A DNA stretch of 64,000 nt from Solibacillus sp. R5-41 (GCF_002736105.1 NZ_CP024123.1:2472001-2536000), one strand, 5' to 3'. Counted from the first letter of the stretch, positions 25,853 through 35,634 are shown. The notes: a model not told the origin generated them from the sequence alone. A program made the numbers and translations.

Positions 25853-25962
25853 TGTTTTTTCCTCCTAAATGGACATCTAGTATTCGGCCAACATCCACAC
25901 GAATCGTGCAGATTGAAAGCCTTTCTTTTTATGGATTTGTATTTTTTACGTTTTTCTCCATG

Positions 25963-26004
25963 AAAAAAACCTTATGATAAGCAACTCAGCTTATCACAAG
26001 GTTT
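25963..26004 (-). terminator. Terminator of the 25-codon gene
   Basis: Arms of about 16 bp with one mismatch (25967-25982 with 25989-26004); seven T residues follow on the minus strand. It lies 29 bp after the short ORF. Confidence 0.8.
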
Positions 26005-26032
26005 ACGATGCACATTTAAAAGGTATGCACGA

Positions 26033-26110
26033 TTAAAAATCAGCACACAAAAGGCATGTAATTGGTGACAAACTGAATTGCTTTTTTACACTCTCTGCTA
26101 CATTTGTCAT
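26033..26110 (-). CDS. 25-residue peptide with its own promoter and terminator
   Basis: The ATG at 26108-26110 follows AAGGTGA. The peptide begins MTNVAESVKK, continues QFSLSPIT and ends CLLCADF, with two Cys near the C-terminus. There is no membrane segment. A TTGACA promoter and a strong hairpin frame it exactly, which supports a real transcript. It could be a signalling or modified peptide; this is inference. Confidence 0.5.
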   Translation of the reverse strand: MTNVAESVKKQFSLSPITCLLCADF

Positions 26111-26143
26111 CCTACATCACCTTCTCTCAAATTAATTACCTTT

Positions 26144-26173
26144 ACTTTACCAACAATTGTATCTTATTGTCAA
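26144..26173 (-). promoter_or_regulatory. Promoter of the 25-codon gene
   Basis: TTGACA at 26168-26173 and TAAAGT at 26144-26149 on the minus strand, 18 bp apart. The -35 is perfect and the -10 matches at four of six positions. 26174-26412 otherwise shows no supported gene. Confidence 0.45.
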
Positions 26174-26412
26174 TAGCTCTCCGTAGAATTTTTCAAAAAA
26201 ATGTTAGTTGTGCTAATTATGAAGCACTCGTTTTGTATGTTAACATTGCGGAAAGTTTGACTACCGCCCATTAAACATCCATTGTAAATGGGCAACTATA
26301 TAGAAATTGCAACTTTTTACAGTCACATGAATGATATGCGAATAAAAATTCTTACAGGATTTGCGGTTGGCTGGTTCAAGCATATGAGCCGCACAGCTTA
26401 CTCGGAGAAATA

Positions 26413-26880
26413 TCAAACAAATTTGAAGCCTCTTCTAATAAAATTAGCCGAAATTGGACTTAATTTTAATTCTCTTGCCCAAATAGAAAGTTGACCAACA
26501 TGATGAATTTCGTGGGCAACTATATGATGTAATATTTCATTTTTTGTATAATTAGCTTCATCCCAAGGTACAAATACAAGTTTATCACTTGATTCATCTG
26601 AATTTTTTTGTAGAAACTCGACTATGTCCTTATGAAATGTATCTGAGAGAGATTTAACTTTTTCAAGGGTATTATAATCCTCAAACTCGACTACCACATC
26701 GTCTTTACCTTCAATAGCACGAATCCAACTATACTCTACATCTACAATATGAAATAGGGTGTATAAAATACTTCCTACTCCCCCAATACGGTCTTTTAAC
26801 AAATCTTCAGTTGATAATTGATTACACCAGGTAAACCATTCATCTCTTACCTGCCAGTTATACTCGAAAAATTTGATCAT
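26413..26880 (-). CDS. DinB-family protein
   Basis: 155 residues from the ATG preceded by GGAGTG; 17 upstream codons are discarded. Four-helix pattern with the expected histidines: LYTLFHIVDVEYSW near residue 40 and HHIVAHEIHHVGQL near residue 120. DinB/YfiT proteins are metal-dependent and often act as thiol-dependent transferases. The substrate is unknown. Confidence 0.85.
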   Translation of the reverse strand: MIKFFEYNWQVRDEWFTWCNQLSTEDLLKDRIGGVGSILYTLFHIVDVEYSWIRAIEGKDDVVVEFEDYNTLEKVKSLSDTFHKDIVEFLQKNSDESSDKLVFVPWDEANYTKNEILHHIVAHEIHHVGQLSIWARELKLSPISANFIRRGFKFV

Positions 26881-26983
26881 TGTTACCACTCCATTTTTTA
26901 GCCTAGTAAGGAATTCACTTTTTGTCCTCAAATTCCTAGTCCTTATTCAATATAATTGCCTGATAGTTAAATCACTCTACAAC

Positions 26984-28702
26984 TTAATTATCACACGCCC
27001 TTTTCCACTCGCACTCAAACTCCGCAAGTGATTGCTGACGATTTTTCCTGTCAACATTTACCGCCTTTAACACCACTTTGTATAATTGGTCATTCAATCG
27101 CCATTTTTCGATGGACCTATCTTTACCCATTCCAAACAGAGCAAACGCGGTAGCTCCCATTAAATACACATTCGTTATTTCATCTATAGTTGCACCAAGT
27201 GTAAATTCCTCAGGCGACATGAAGATTGAAGAACCCCACATTCTCCCCATCGTATTGATATAGGGCGATTTAGAATAGAAATCAATATCACAAATCAATG
27301 TTCTACCTATGCCAAAGTCATACATTATACTGCCATCATAAAAATCAATTGCTACATACCCTTGCTTTTTAACATGAATGTGAAAGGAAAGTATGTCGTT
27401 AAATACTTCTAGTCTTGTGTTGTCTGGCATTTGTAAGAACTTTTCTCTGGAAAGTGGATACATTCTCCCCATGCACTCGGCGTCTGTCCATTCAAAAATA
27501 GAAGCAAACCCTCCACCTACTTCCTCCGCTTTGATAAATCTTATTAATTTGGGGTGTGCTAAATCCTGATAAATAGATACAGTGGATTTTAGCCGTGCTA
27601 TGGCATCTTCGGGTTTACCAGAATATTGTTCTGTCGGTGCGCCAGCAAATTTAATAAAGTATTTCTTACCATCACTCTCTACGCCGAAGCAGATATTACC
27701 CGAATCCTGATCATCATAAACTTTGAAAACCTTACCATATTGCTCTATGAAAGACATATCAAAGGGAGTTTTTAATTTGTATGGTATATTATTTATGTAC
27801 TGAATGTAAAAATCCGACAAATACCAGGTCGGCGTAGTATTATTCATCCCGTCAAACCAAGTGAGCACATCGTTTGCTTGATCTTTCATTATTCTCACTT
27901 CATCTTCACCGAAAGGAATTGCCCACGGTATTGATGACAGCATATTACTACTAATATAAAATGCCAAAAGTTTAAAAAACTGAACAGGTGGGCTACCGTT
28001 AAAATATCCATTTAGTTGTCCTGTGGCAAAGTGTGGGCTAACACTAGCACTCCATACAATGCGATTAAATTCTTCCCATGGTTCGCCATAGTCATTACGG
28101 TTGAAATCGATTATACTCAATTCTCCTTCTGGCGAAATAATCATATTCCCCACGTGATAATCACCATGTTGAAAGCATTGTGATTTCCCTTCAAGTAGAT
28201 GTCTGTTCACCTCAATATAGGCAATGATTTTATCGTCACCGTTTAATTTTATGCCACATTCATTATATTTTTGGATTTTGTCGTTTGCTTTGCGATTAAA
28301 ACGGGTTTCCCATGGTTCTTGGTCTTTTGGCGCGGGAATACTGTGAATCTTCCTCAATATTTGTCCCGATTTCACGCCAAGTTCATATTGCTCCGTTTCG
28401 GTCATCTTAGGAAGCACAATCTTTGCATCTTCACCGTCACACCAAGTGAAAAGCGAATATACACTTTTGCCATTGTCACAAACACCAAAATCAACAGGCT
28501 GCGACATCGGTATACCACTTTCTGCTAATCGTTTCATCATTTCAAATTCATGCTGTTTCTGTTCATATTCTGAAATATCGGCTATCCGAAGCAGCATCTT
28601 TTCGCCTATCAAGGTTTCAATATAGTACTTTTTATCAATAGACCAGCCTTTGTTGATTGGTTTAATTTTTTTAAACGTTGCGTAATTTTTTACATCGATC
28701 AT
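26984..28702 (-). CDS. Fusion of APH-type phosphotransferase and protein-kinase-like domain
   Basis: 572 residues. The first 290 are an aminoglycoside/choline-kinase-like domain, with CFQHGDYHVGNMI as catalytic loop and LSIIDFNRNDYGEPWEE as metal loop. After WYLSDFY near residue 305 a second kinase-like domain begins: KVFKVYDDQDSGN, KKYFIKFAGAP, AIDFYDGSIMYDFG and LICDIDFYSK. Both appear to retain key catalytic residues. The substrate is unknown; self-resistance or small-molecule phosphorylation is possible. Confidence 0.75.
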   Translation of the reverse strand: MIDVKNYATFKKIKPINKGWSIDKKYYIETLIGEKMLLRIADISEYEQKQHEFEMMKRLAESGIPMSQPVDFGVCDNGKSVYSLFTWCDGEDAKIVLPKMTETEQYELGVKSGQILRKIHSIPAPKDQEPWETRFNRKANDKIQKYNECGIKLNGDDKIIAYIEVNRHLLEGKSQCFQHGDYHVGNMIISPEGELSIIDFNRNDYGEPWEEFNRIVWSASVSPHFATGQLNGYFNGSPPVQFFKLLAFYISSNMLSSIPWAIPFGEDEVRIMKDQANDVLTWFDGMNNTTPTWYLSDFYIQYINNIPYKLKTPFDMSFIEQYGKVFKVYDDQDSGNICFGVESDGKKYFIKFAGAPTEQYSGKPEDAIARLKSTVSIYQDLAHPKLIRFIKAEEVGGGFASIFEWTDAECMGRMYPLSREKFLQMPDNTRLEVFNDILSFHIHVKKQGYVAIDFYDGSIMYDFGIGRTLICDIDFYSKSPYINTMGRMWGSSIFMSPEEFTLGATIDEITNVYLMGATAFALFGMGKDRSIEKWRLNDQLYKVVLKAVNVDRKNRQQSLAEFECEWKRACDN

Positions 28703-28856
28703 AGTTTTCCCCCTTAACTAGTACTCTCTTTCATTAGTAAATTAAAATTGTTCTACAATACGATTCGATTACAAAAAGGCACAAATTCTAATTCAAGAAA
28801 TGAGCCTAATTGCAGAAAATCTATTCAACTAAAACTCCATTACTTTGAATCGTTGT

Positions 28857-29606
28857 TTATTTATTCTTCAATACTTGAAATATAAACTTTGGTATTGCTG
28901 TTTGTCTTAACCACCTTGATTTTTGCCCGTTAGCAACAGGAACAGTGATTAACCTGTGTAACCACTCCAAATTTAATTTCTTCCAAATTTCTGGGGTAGC
29001 TTTTACTTTTCCAGCGATTACATCTAAACTTCCTCCAACACCGAATACAACCTTCACTTTCGATAGCTCTTCTTTATATTTATAAATCCATTTATCCGAG
29101 TAAGGTGCCCCCATTGCTACAATCAAGATATCTGGACTTGCGCTCTTTATTGACTCTATAATTTGTGGTTCTTCTTCCTTTGAGAAAAAGCCATGATGTC
29201 TTCCTGCTATCAAAACATTAGGATAGTGTTTTTCTATTTGCTGGACTGCATTTTTATTTATTTGTTCATCTGTCCCCAAAAAGTAAAAACTCCAACCTTG
29301 TCTATCACCTTTTTGTAGTAAACGCTGCAGCAAATCGAACCCTGTTACTCTTTCAACAATTGGATCTTTTTTAATTTTTGATGCAAGTACAATTCCTATG
29401 CCATCCGCTGTAATTAAATCCGCTTCTTTTACAATTTTCTGGAATTCCAAATCAGATTGGGCGTTAATAGTGATTTCTGGATTTATCGTAATAAGATGTA
29501 AGAGTTTTGAATTTTCTTCATTTATTTGTTTTTCTAAAAAAATAAGTGTTTCATTTAGTGTCATATTCGAAAAAGGAATTCCTAATATTTCGACTGTTTT
29601 ATTCAT
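28857..29606 (-). CDS. tagA: WecB/TagA/CpsF-family glycosyltransferase
   Basis: 249 residues. LLHLITINPEITINAQSD, then ITADGIGIVLASK, RVTGFDLL and DILIVAMGAPYSDKWIYKY are the conserved blocks of TagA-type N-acetylmannosamine transferases. These act in wall teichoic acid linkage-unit synthesis at the inner membrane face. The gene is isolated here from other tag genes. Naming it tagA rests on family membership. Confidence 0.88.
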   Translation of the reverse strand: MNKTVEILGIPFSNMTLNETLIFLEKQINEENSKLLHLITINPEITINAQSDLEFQKIVKEADLITADGIGIVLASKIKKDPIVERVTGFDLLQRLLQKGDRQGWSFYFLGTDEQINKNAVQQIEKHYPNVLIAGRHHGFFSKEEEPQIIESIKSASPDILIVAMGAPYSDKWIYKYKEELSKVKVVFGVGGSLDVIAGKVKATPEIWKKLNLEWLHRLITVPVANGQKSRWLRQTAIPKFIFQVLKNK

Positions 29607-30023
29607 AAATTCACCCCAAAATACCTCTTATTTTATATGTATCACTAAATAATTATACCTTAAATATCCAATTATTGTTAAGTGTTTTTCTGTTATAAGC
29701 CCGAATGTTGCAATAATTAAAGGCAGACGAACTTTGAACTTGATTTTGTGAAGGAACTGCTTACCGTTCCTTCATTTACGGCTGAAAACGTGGCATTGAT
29801 TTTGTTTTCCCGAACTTTTGGTTATGCACTATTAATAACAACCCAAAGATAAAAATAACGAGCCCTATTATGAAGGTTGAAAAAAGTGGAAATCAATAAT
29901 TATTTCACTCGACTAAAACGCTATTAAAATGGAAATTTCCCACTTCAAGCTGGCGAACCATTTACATTCTATGGAATTTCATGTATTATTTATCTGAATA
30001 TTCAATAAAAAGGAGCGGTATGG
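29607..30023. other. Intergenic region with hairpin
   Basis: Arms GTGAAGGAAC and GTTCCTTCAT (about 29748-29777) form a clear stem-loop. No supported ORF. The ribosome site AAGGAG of the next gene lies at the end. Confidence 0.4.
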
Positions 30024-31400
30024 ATGACGATTGAAACATTAGATAAAGTAAAACTTCGCCTATTGGATTGTTTAACAGCTGCGCAAGTGACGGATAATGA
30101 GACTGTTCGTACACTACATGGACAGGATGAATCCTATCACGAGCCGGCACTCCCGGATCTCGTTGTATTTCCTCGTTCTACACAAGATGTTTGCGCGATT
30201 ATTAAAATTGCCCATGAATATGAAATTCCCGTTATTCCATTTGGACGAGGCACTAGTCTTGAAGGACATATTATTCCGTATGACGGTGGGATTTCCATTG
30301 ATTTTAATGAAATGAATCAAATTTTAGCAATTGAACCTGAAAATTTACTTGTAAAAGTTCAACCGGGCGTTACGCGAATGCAGTTGAATAAAGAATTAAA
30401 AAAACATGGCTTATTTTTCTCCGTCGACCCTGGTGCAGATGCAACACTAGGCGGTATGGCTGCTACGAATGCAAGTGGTACAACCGCCGTCAAATATGGT
30501 GTCATGCGTGATCAAGTGCGCGATTTGGAAGTTGTCATCGCAAATGGCGAGATCATACATACAGGAAATTCCGCTTCGAAATCCTCCTCTGGACTGCATT
30601 TAAATGGCTTATTTGTCGGTTCAGAAGGTATTTTAGGCTGTATTACTGAGCTGACTTTGCGTGTTTATGGCATTCCGGAGCATGAAGTTGCAGGTAGAGC
30701 CGTCTTTGCTACGACTGCACTTGCTGTTCAAGCGGTAACTGCATTAAAGCATGCTGGTATTCCAATTGGTCGCGTAGAATTAGTCGACGCGGCTTCGATT
30801 CATGTAGCGAATCTTTACAGTGAAACGAATTATCCAGAAAAACCGACGCTATTTTTAGAGTTTCATGGTAATGAAGCGGGCTTAAAGCAGGATATTGAAT
30901 TTGCCACAGAAATTTTACAGCAGTTTCAGTGCACGGACCTTCAATTTGAAAAGGATACAGCCGCTCGCAATAAGCTGTGGACGGCCCGCCACAATCTCGC
31001 CTATGCCTTTATCCATGCCAGCCCTGGAAAAAAGCTGATGTCAACAGATGTTTGTGTGCCGATTAGTGAATTAGCAGGCGCCATTGATTATTCGAGGGAA
31101 CTTCTGAATTTGTCCGGTTTAACAGGCGGCATTACGGGTCATGTTGGGGATGGGAATTTCCACGCCCTGCTTATGATTGATTTAAATAATAAGGTGGAAG
31201 TTGAGGCTGCCAAACAAGTGAATGAACAAATAGTAGACTTTGCACTAAAGCGCGGAGGGACTTGTACAGGTGAACACGGAGTCGGTATTGGGAAAAGGAG
31301 CTATCAGCAGCAGGAACATGGCAATGCCCTTTTCGTAATGAAGGCAATCAAACAAGTACTTGATCCGAAAAACATTATGAATCCCAATAAATTGCTATAA
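30024..31400 (+). CDS. FAD-linked oxidase, GlcD/D-lactate dehydrogenase type
   Basis: 458 residues. The FAD-binding region is clear: VIPFGRGTSLEGHI, VDPGADATLGGMAATNASGT and GSEGILGCITELTL. The C-terminal substrate domain ends GGTCTGEHGVGIGKR and LDPKNIMNPNKLL. It oxidises a 2-hydroxy acid such as glycolate or D-lactate. No GlcE/GlcF partner is adjacent, so it resembles the single-subunit YsfC or Dld2 type. Confidence 0.9.
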   Translation: MTIETLDKVKLRLLDCLTAAQVTDNETVRTLHGQDESYHEPALPDLVVFPRSTQDVCAIIKIAHEYEIPVIPFGRGTSLEGHIIPYDGGISIDFNEMNQILAIEPENLLVKVQPGVTRMQLNKELKKHGLFFSVDPGADATLGGMAATNASGTTAVKYGVMRDQVRDLEVVIANGEIIHTGNSASKSSSGLHLNGLFVGSEGILGCITELTLRVYGIPEHEVAGRAVFATTALAVQAVTALKHAGIPIGRVELVDAASIHVANLYSETNYPEKPTLFLEFHGNEAGLKQDIEFATEILQQFQCTDLQFEKDTAARNKLWTARHNLAYAFIHASPGKKLMSTDVCVPISELAGAIDYSRELLNLSGLTGGITGHVGDGNFHALLMIDLNNKVEVEAAKQVNEQIVDFALKRGGTCTGEHGVGIGKRSYQQQEHGNALFVMKAIKQVLDPKNIMNPNKLL

Positions 31401-31513
31401 CAACATCGTGTTGGCCCCATAGCCCCCAGTGGATGTCACAGATTTTTAGAGAGGTTTTTCGAATGTACTCGAAAAAATTCTGGACAAGAGTTTGCCAAGG
31501 ATTAATTAATAAC

Positions 31514-31556
31514 ACTGCCTTCTAGCTATGTATTGTGCTAGAAGGCAGTTTGATTT
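31514..31556. terminator. Bidirectional terminator
   Basis: A perfect 13-bp stem (31514-31526 with 31537-31549) between the convergent oxidase and transporter genes. Confidence 0.8.
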
Positions 31557-31586
31557 ATTCTAATTGTTTATGCTGCCGGTGAATAT

Positions 31587-32510
31587 TTACTTTCGGATTA
31601 TTTTATAAAATACTGAAGCTAAAACTTGTTGAAAGAGCATACCGAAAACGACAGGCATCGCTACTTTTGAAGGGAAATACGTTGTCGCAATTACAACACC
31701 TACAGCGATATTTCGCATGCCTGCATTGAAAACAAATGTTGCTTGGTCCGCGCCTGATTTCCAAAAAAGACGGGATATAATAAGCGAAAATGTATAACCT
31801 GAAATCGCAACAAACAATACTAAGCCGATTACCGCTGCTAATTCACCATTAATTGTTTTCACATACGGCGCAATCGCACTACTATTTATCATAATAATGC
31901 CAAATAAGCATAGCTTTGAAATAAGGGATAGCGGCTTCCCTAGTTTTTCTTGCAGTGCACCGTTCGTCCATTCATTGATTAGTATGCCGAAAATAGACGG
32001 GAGTACAATCATCCAAATTAAATCAAGAATGAGTGAGGTTGTTTCTAAATGAATTGTTTCCCCAATGACTAAATGAAGCGTCACTGGCATTAAAATTGGC
32101 GCAAGTAATGTATCAATTAAAATAATGGCTAAGCATAATGGTAAATTCCCTTTACTAATCGTCACCCAAATTACGCTTGTGACACCAGTTGGAACTGCAA
32201 CCGACAGTAAAAAACCAATCGATAATAGGCGATCATCAAATATCGTTTCTGCTAGAAAGAACGCCCATAATGGCATTAAAATATGTAAAAATGCGATGAT
32301 GAATAAGATTGTTTTCGGGTATTCCTTAAACACTTTGATATCCCGAAATTTTAAATTTAGACTACTGATAAATGTCATACAGGCAAATAAAATCGGGACT
32401 AAAAATAAAAAATGTCCCCCGATATTTTCTAATAGTACACCGATTACTAAACTAAGCGGTGTTAGTACAGGCATCCATCGTTGAATAAATTGATTGAGTT
32501 GTTGAACCAT
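31587..32510 (-). CDS. Bile acid:sodium symporter (BASS) family transporter
   Basis: 307 residues with about ten hydrophobic segments. SVAVPTGVTSVIWV, with the unwound helix proline, and FVFNAGMRNIAVGVVIA are the two crossing-helix motifs of BASS/ASBT transporters. The substrate is unknown; bacterial relatives move pantoate and other organic acids. Confidence 0.85.
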   Translation of the reverse strand: MVQQLNQFIQRWMPVLTPLSLVIGVLLENIGGHFLFLVPILFACMTFISSLNLKFRDIKVFKEYPKTILFIIAFLHILMPLWAFFLAETIFDDRLLSIGFLLSVAVPTGVTSVIWVTISKGNLPLCLAIILIDTLLAPILMPVTLHLVIGETIHLETTSLILDLIWMIVLPSIFGILINEWTNGALQEKLGKPLSLISKLCLFGIIMINSSAIAPYVKTINGELAAVIGLVLFVAISGYTFSLIISRLFWKSGADQATFVFNAGMRNIAVGVVIATTYFPSKVAMPVVFGMLFQQVLASVFYKIIRK

Positions 32511-32676
32511 GATTTTCGCCTCTTTTCAAGTAAAAAAATTCATATTCAATTGTAGCATATATTGTTTTTTTTACATTAAACATATTATTTGTGCTGTTGG
32601 TGCAGAATATTTATTCATTTTTCAGCCACAGATTGTGCCAAAAAGCTCCTATTCTTTATAGAATAAATAGGCTATA

Positions 32677-32692
32677 ATACCCCTGTAGGTAC
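32677..32692. promoter_or_regulatory. CsoR/CstR-like operator candidate
   Basis: ATACCCCTGTAGGTAC resembles the C-tract/G-tract operators of CsoR/CstR repressors. It overlaps TATAAT-like -10 elements just upstream of the rhodanese lipoprotein gene. CstR senses persulfide and controls rhodanese genes in other Firmicutes, so the pairing makes sense. The assignment is inference. Confidence 0.35.
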
Positions 32693-32712
32693 TATAATTA
32701 GGGGGGATCCAG

Positions 32713-33090
32713 ATGAAGAAATGGTTAGTTGGTTTCGTTGCAATCATCACCGTGTTTGCATTAACCGCTTGTAGTTCGGATGAAAAAGAAGGCTATTCGA
32801 CGATTCAAATCGATGAAGTTGCACAGAAAATGGAAGAAGGCTATATTGTGCTTGATGTTCGGGAAGTGAATGAATTTGCAGAGGGGCATATTCCAGGTGC
32901 ACAAAATAAGTCGTTAAGTGCATTACAAGCCAATGATTATAGTGAGTTATCAAAGGATGAAAATTATATAATCATTTGTCGAAGCGGTAATCGCTCACAA
33001 ACAGCCAGTGACATTTTACAAATAGAAGGCTACTCTATCGTTAATGTTGCACAGGGCATGTCGAGTTGGACGGGTGACGTGGAAAAATAA
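32713..33090 (+). CDS. Rhodanese-domain lipoprotein
   Basis: 125 residues. A signal sequence ends in the lipobox LTAC with the lipidated Cys at residue 20. The rhodanese domain follows: VLDVREVNEFAEGHIPGA and the active loop CRSGNRSQTA with the catalytic Cys. It should handle sulfane sulfur at the outer face of the membrane. It is a single gene followed by a hairpin. Confidence 0.92.
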   Translation: MKKWLVGFVAIITVFALTACSSDEKEGYSTIQIDEVAQKMEEGYIVLDVREVNEFAEGHIPGAQNKSLSALQANDYSELSKDENYIIICRSGNRSQTASDILQIEGYSIVNVAQGMSSWTGDVEK

Positions 33091-33527
33091 ATAGATCTAC
33101 GGCATAAAAAGGAACAGAAGGCATGCATTCGAACAGGTTTTCTGTTCCATTAACTTTTATCATCTAAATGAGCATTTATTGACACAAAGTTTACGATTTG
33201 CAACATCCCACGTCATTTACCTATGCGAATTTTTGTGGTTATCCGTTTGAATGGTTGTTCTATCCGTCAGTTTTCGATTTCTATCTGACTACCCCATTTA
33301 TACCTCCAATATTTCCAGCATTTTATACGAAATTTCATTCTATCTAAGAATACGCAACAGTAATCCCTAAATTAATGGAAATTACTCCGTTTCGTCTCGG
33401 CGTAATTGCATCCAGATTTTTTTCAAGCAATGGAACAAAATGGAAACCTTCCATTTCAAGTATCCTCAATTCATAATTGCTAATGAATTCCATATGATAA
33501 TACATCTATATTTTGGAGGTCATTGAT
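33091..33527. other. Intergenic region with terminator hairpin
   Basis: GGAACAGAA and TTCTGTTCC (about 33110-33149) pair across a long loop just after the rhodanese gene. The rest, to the ribosome site at 33513, shows no supported gene. Confidence 0.4.
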
Positions 33528-33794
33528 ATGCAAAATAATAACCGGAAGAAAAATAGTGAAGCGGCACAGGAAAACAACCCAGCAATTCAAGCCGCAACAG
33601 TTGAAGTGATAGCGGGTTTATTCGCTACGCTAGCTGAAGGACTTGCTACATTTGCGGCCGTACTCGCTGTACAAGAAGTCCAACAACTAGCTGAGGAAAA
33701 TGAAAAGAGTAGTGCCGATATACTAGAAATACAGCGACAGCTAAATTTTTTAACAAAAGAAGTGAAAAAAATTTCAAAGGCTTTAAATATTTAA
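33528..33794 (+). CDS. Small hydrophobic/coiled-coil protein, unknown
   Basis: 88 residues from the ATG after GGAGGTC. A polar Asn/Lys head, a hydrophobic Ala/Leu-rich stretch (EVIAGLFATLAEGLATFAAV), and a charged helical tail with heptad spacing (IQRQLNFLTKEVKKISKAL). It could be membrane-associated. No family recognised. Confidence 0.65.
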   Translation: MQNNNRKKNSEAAQENNPAIQAATVEVIAGLFATLAEGLATFAAVLAVQEVQQLAEENEKSSADILEIQRQLNFLTKEVKKISKALNI

Positions 33795-33943
33795 ATTGTT
33801 CAATTTCGTGAACTTCGCTAATATGAGGAAGTTCACAAGATTGATCAGAGTAATCTTATTATTAGGAAATATATTTATTACACAACTAACTTGATAAAAA
33901 CACAAACTATTGACCAACACCAAATAGTGGCCTTTATCTTTTG

Positions 33944-33990
33944 TTATTCAACAAAAGCACCACATTTAAGTACAATTCTTTACAATCTCT
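33944..33990. repeat. Array repeat, partial copy 1
   Basis: TTATTCAACAAAAGCACC, then a TTTAAGTACAATTCTTTAC tail. Leftmost recognisable trace of the array repeat. The flanks (33795-34079) hold no gene. Confidence 0.45.
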
Positions 33991-34079
33991 TCACTTCATA
34001 AATTTATCTTAAAGTGCTATATCAGCAACATCTAGACAACTTTCATTTTCTAAATTCCGCACACATTCTTGTATTTTAA

Positions 34080-34673
34080 TTAATGTTTTGATAAAAAATC
34101 AACCATTATATCAAAAGATTCTTGTGCAGCTGTTACATTATATTTTGAATTGAATGGGTCACTAAATCCATGTTCTCCGTGAATTTTATGTATCTCAATA
34201 TTCCTTTTTTCTAAGAATGGAATTAATTCATTGACATTAAATGATTTCTCACTTTCAGGAAAGAAAAGCATTGTTGAACATAATGGTTCAATCTCTAGAT
34301 AGTTTCTAATTCGCGAACCATAGTAACCAACAATTCCATCGATATCATTTTCTTCACTACACAACCACGCAATGGTAGCCCCAACACTAAATCCAACAAG
34401 AAAGACTTTTTCATATTGATCTTTAATATCTTGCAATAGCAGTTTAATTTTATTTGCCGCATTAATAAACCCGATTTTCTCTATAAAATTTCGATAAGCA
34501 ACTTCTTCAAGTGAATATTCAAAAGGTCCTTCTTTTTCTAATAAGTTGGGACAAATAACATCAAAGCCTCTCTCTGATAATGAATGGCAAACTTTATTCA
34601 TATGCTGGTTAACCCCATAAATTTCATGTACTACTATAATTAATTTGTTTGAGTTCCTTTGTATGTTTATCAA
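34080..34673 (-). CDS. Dienelactone hydrolase-like alpha/beta hydrolase
   Basis: 197 residues from a TTG behind AGGAGG. IIVVHEIYGVNQHM with the oxyanion region, the nucleophile elbow VGFSVGATIAW, and HGEHGFSDPFN with the catalytic His fit the DLH family. Ser replaces the usual Cys in the elbow. Substrate unknown. It lies between two array repeats. Confidence 0.85.
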   Translation of the reverse strand: MINIQRNSNKLIIVVHEIYGVNQHMNKVCHSLSERGFDVICPNLLEKEGPFEYSLEEVAYRNFIEKIGFINAANKIKLLLQDIKDQYEKVFLVGFSVGATIAWLCSEENDIDGIVGYYGSRIRNYLEIEPLCSTMLFFPESEKSFNVNELIPFLEKRNIEIHKIHGEHGFSDPFNSKYNVTAAQESFDIMVDFLSKH

Positions 34674-34734
34674 ATTAAACCTCCTATTAAACCAGAACTT
34701 TTTTCTATTTAATACAAAATAAAATGGTTAATAC

Positions 34735-34830
34735 TACTTCAACCAAATTGCTGCCTTAGTTCAATAAAAAAATAGTCACTAAGCAGCCCCTGTTATTCAA
34801 ATAAAGCACCGTTTTTTCAATAAGAAAAAC
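34735..34830. repeat. Array repeat copy 2 (degenerate full form)
   Basis: TTCAACCAAATTGCTGCC and a TTAGTTCAATAAAAAAATAG segment, then AAGCAGCCCCTG and a second TTCAA unit. Same order of blocks as the full copies further right. Confidence 0.65.
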
Positions 34831-34920
34831 ATATAGTAAAGTTGCTCGATAATAAAAGTATAGATCATATTACATAAAAACCATTTAGCTTCATTTTCCT
34901 TTTAAATACACGTTCTTTTA

Positions 34921-35571
34921 CTACAAGTATTCGTTTTCTATATCTACATATTCCTCATTTGCTAGCTTATTTAAAAAATCACTAAATGAATCCGCTACCT
35001 GTGGAAGGCAACTTTTTATTAAATCGTAAGTTAATACTATTGGTTCATCATCTGAATAATTGTCAGCAATATCATCTGGAACAATTACACACTCTATAAC
35101 ATCTAAGTCATCATTGTAAGAACAGAAGGAATGGTCTGCTATTAATACACTTGGCTCATCATTCTTTATTGCATTTAAGTCTAAACAAATTACATTACCA
35201 CCTATAGTTGTAGCAACAGTTAATAGTCCAAATTTCACAAAAAACATACTGGGTACAGCAGATGCATTCTCTTCTTTAATTTGTTCTAGTCCCAATAATC
35301 TTATTCCATCACCTAAAGCAGGTAAATTTTGAGGCTCAAAATTCCTATAAAAAGTTACTATAGTTTCTGGAATTGAATAGGATTTCAAATTTTCTAAATC
35401 CTTTTCTTCATAAAAAGCAGACCACTTAGCAAATGTTTCATACAACAAAGTAAAATTATTTAGGTCATCAGGTTTAGCTTGACCAAATGCTTCTTTAGCT
35501 TCTTTAGCCTCTAGACCATTTCTAATTATATTTTGCTCAAATCTTTCAATTATCTTAGTAAACTTTTTCAT
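34921..35571 (-). CDS. SMI1/KNR4 (SUKH) family immunity protein
   Basis: 216 residues from the ATG behind GGGGAG. LKSYSIPETIVTFYRNFEPQ, then GIRLLGLEQIKEEN, an acidic central part and ISADHSF-like strands fit the SUKH fold. SUKH proteins usually neutralise a toxin encoded directly upstream. The toxin remnant at 35635-35826 is in that place and orientation. Confidence 0.75.
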   Translation of the reverse strand: MKKFTKIIERFEQNIIRNGLEAKEAKEAFGQAKPDDLNNFTLLYETFAKWSAFYEEKDLENLKSYSIPETIVTFYRNFEPQNLPALGDGIRLLGLEQIKEENASAVPSMFFVKFGLLTVATTIGGNVICLDLNAIKNDEPSVLIADHSFCSYNDDLDVIECVIVPDDIADNYSDDEPIVLTYDLIKSCLPQVADSFSDFLNKLANEEYVDIENEYL

Positions 35572-35634
35572 CCTTTTTCTCCCCTTGACCATTACTTTAA
35601 CAAAAACTACTCAAAATCAAAATATTTATCATGA

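Noticed and set aside
26288-26494. 68-codon plus-strand ORF
   Set aside because: It overlaps the end of the DinB gene antisense and lacks a ribosome site.
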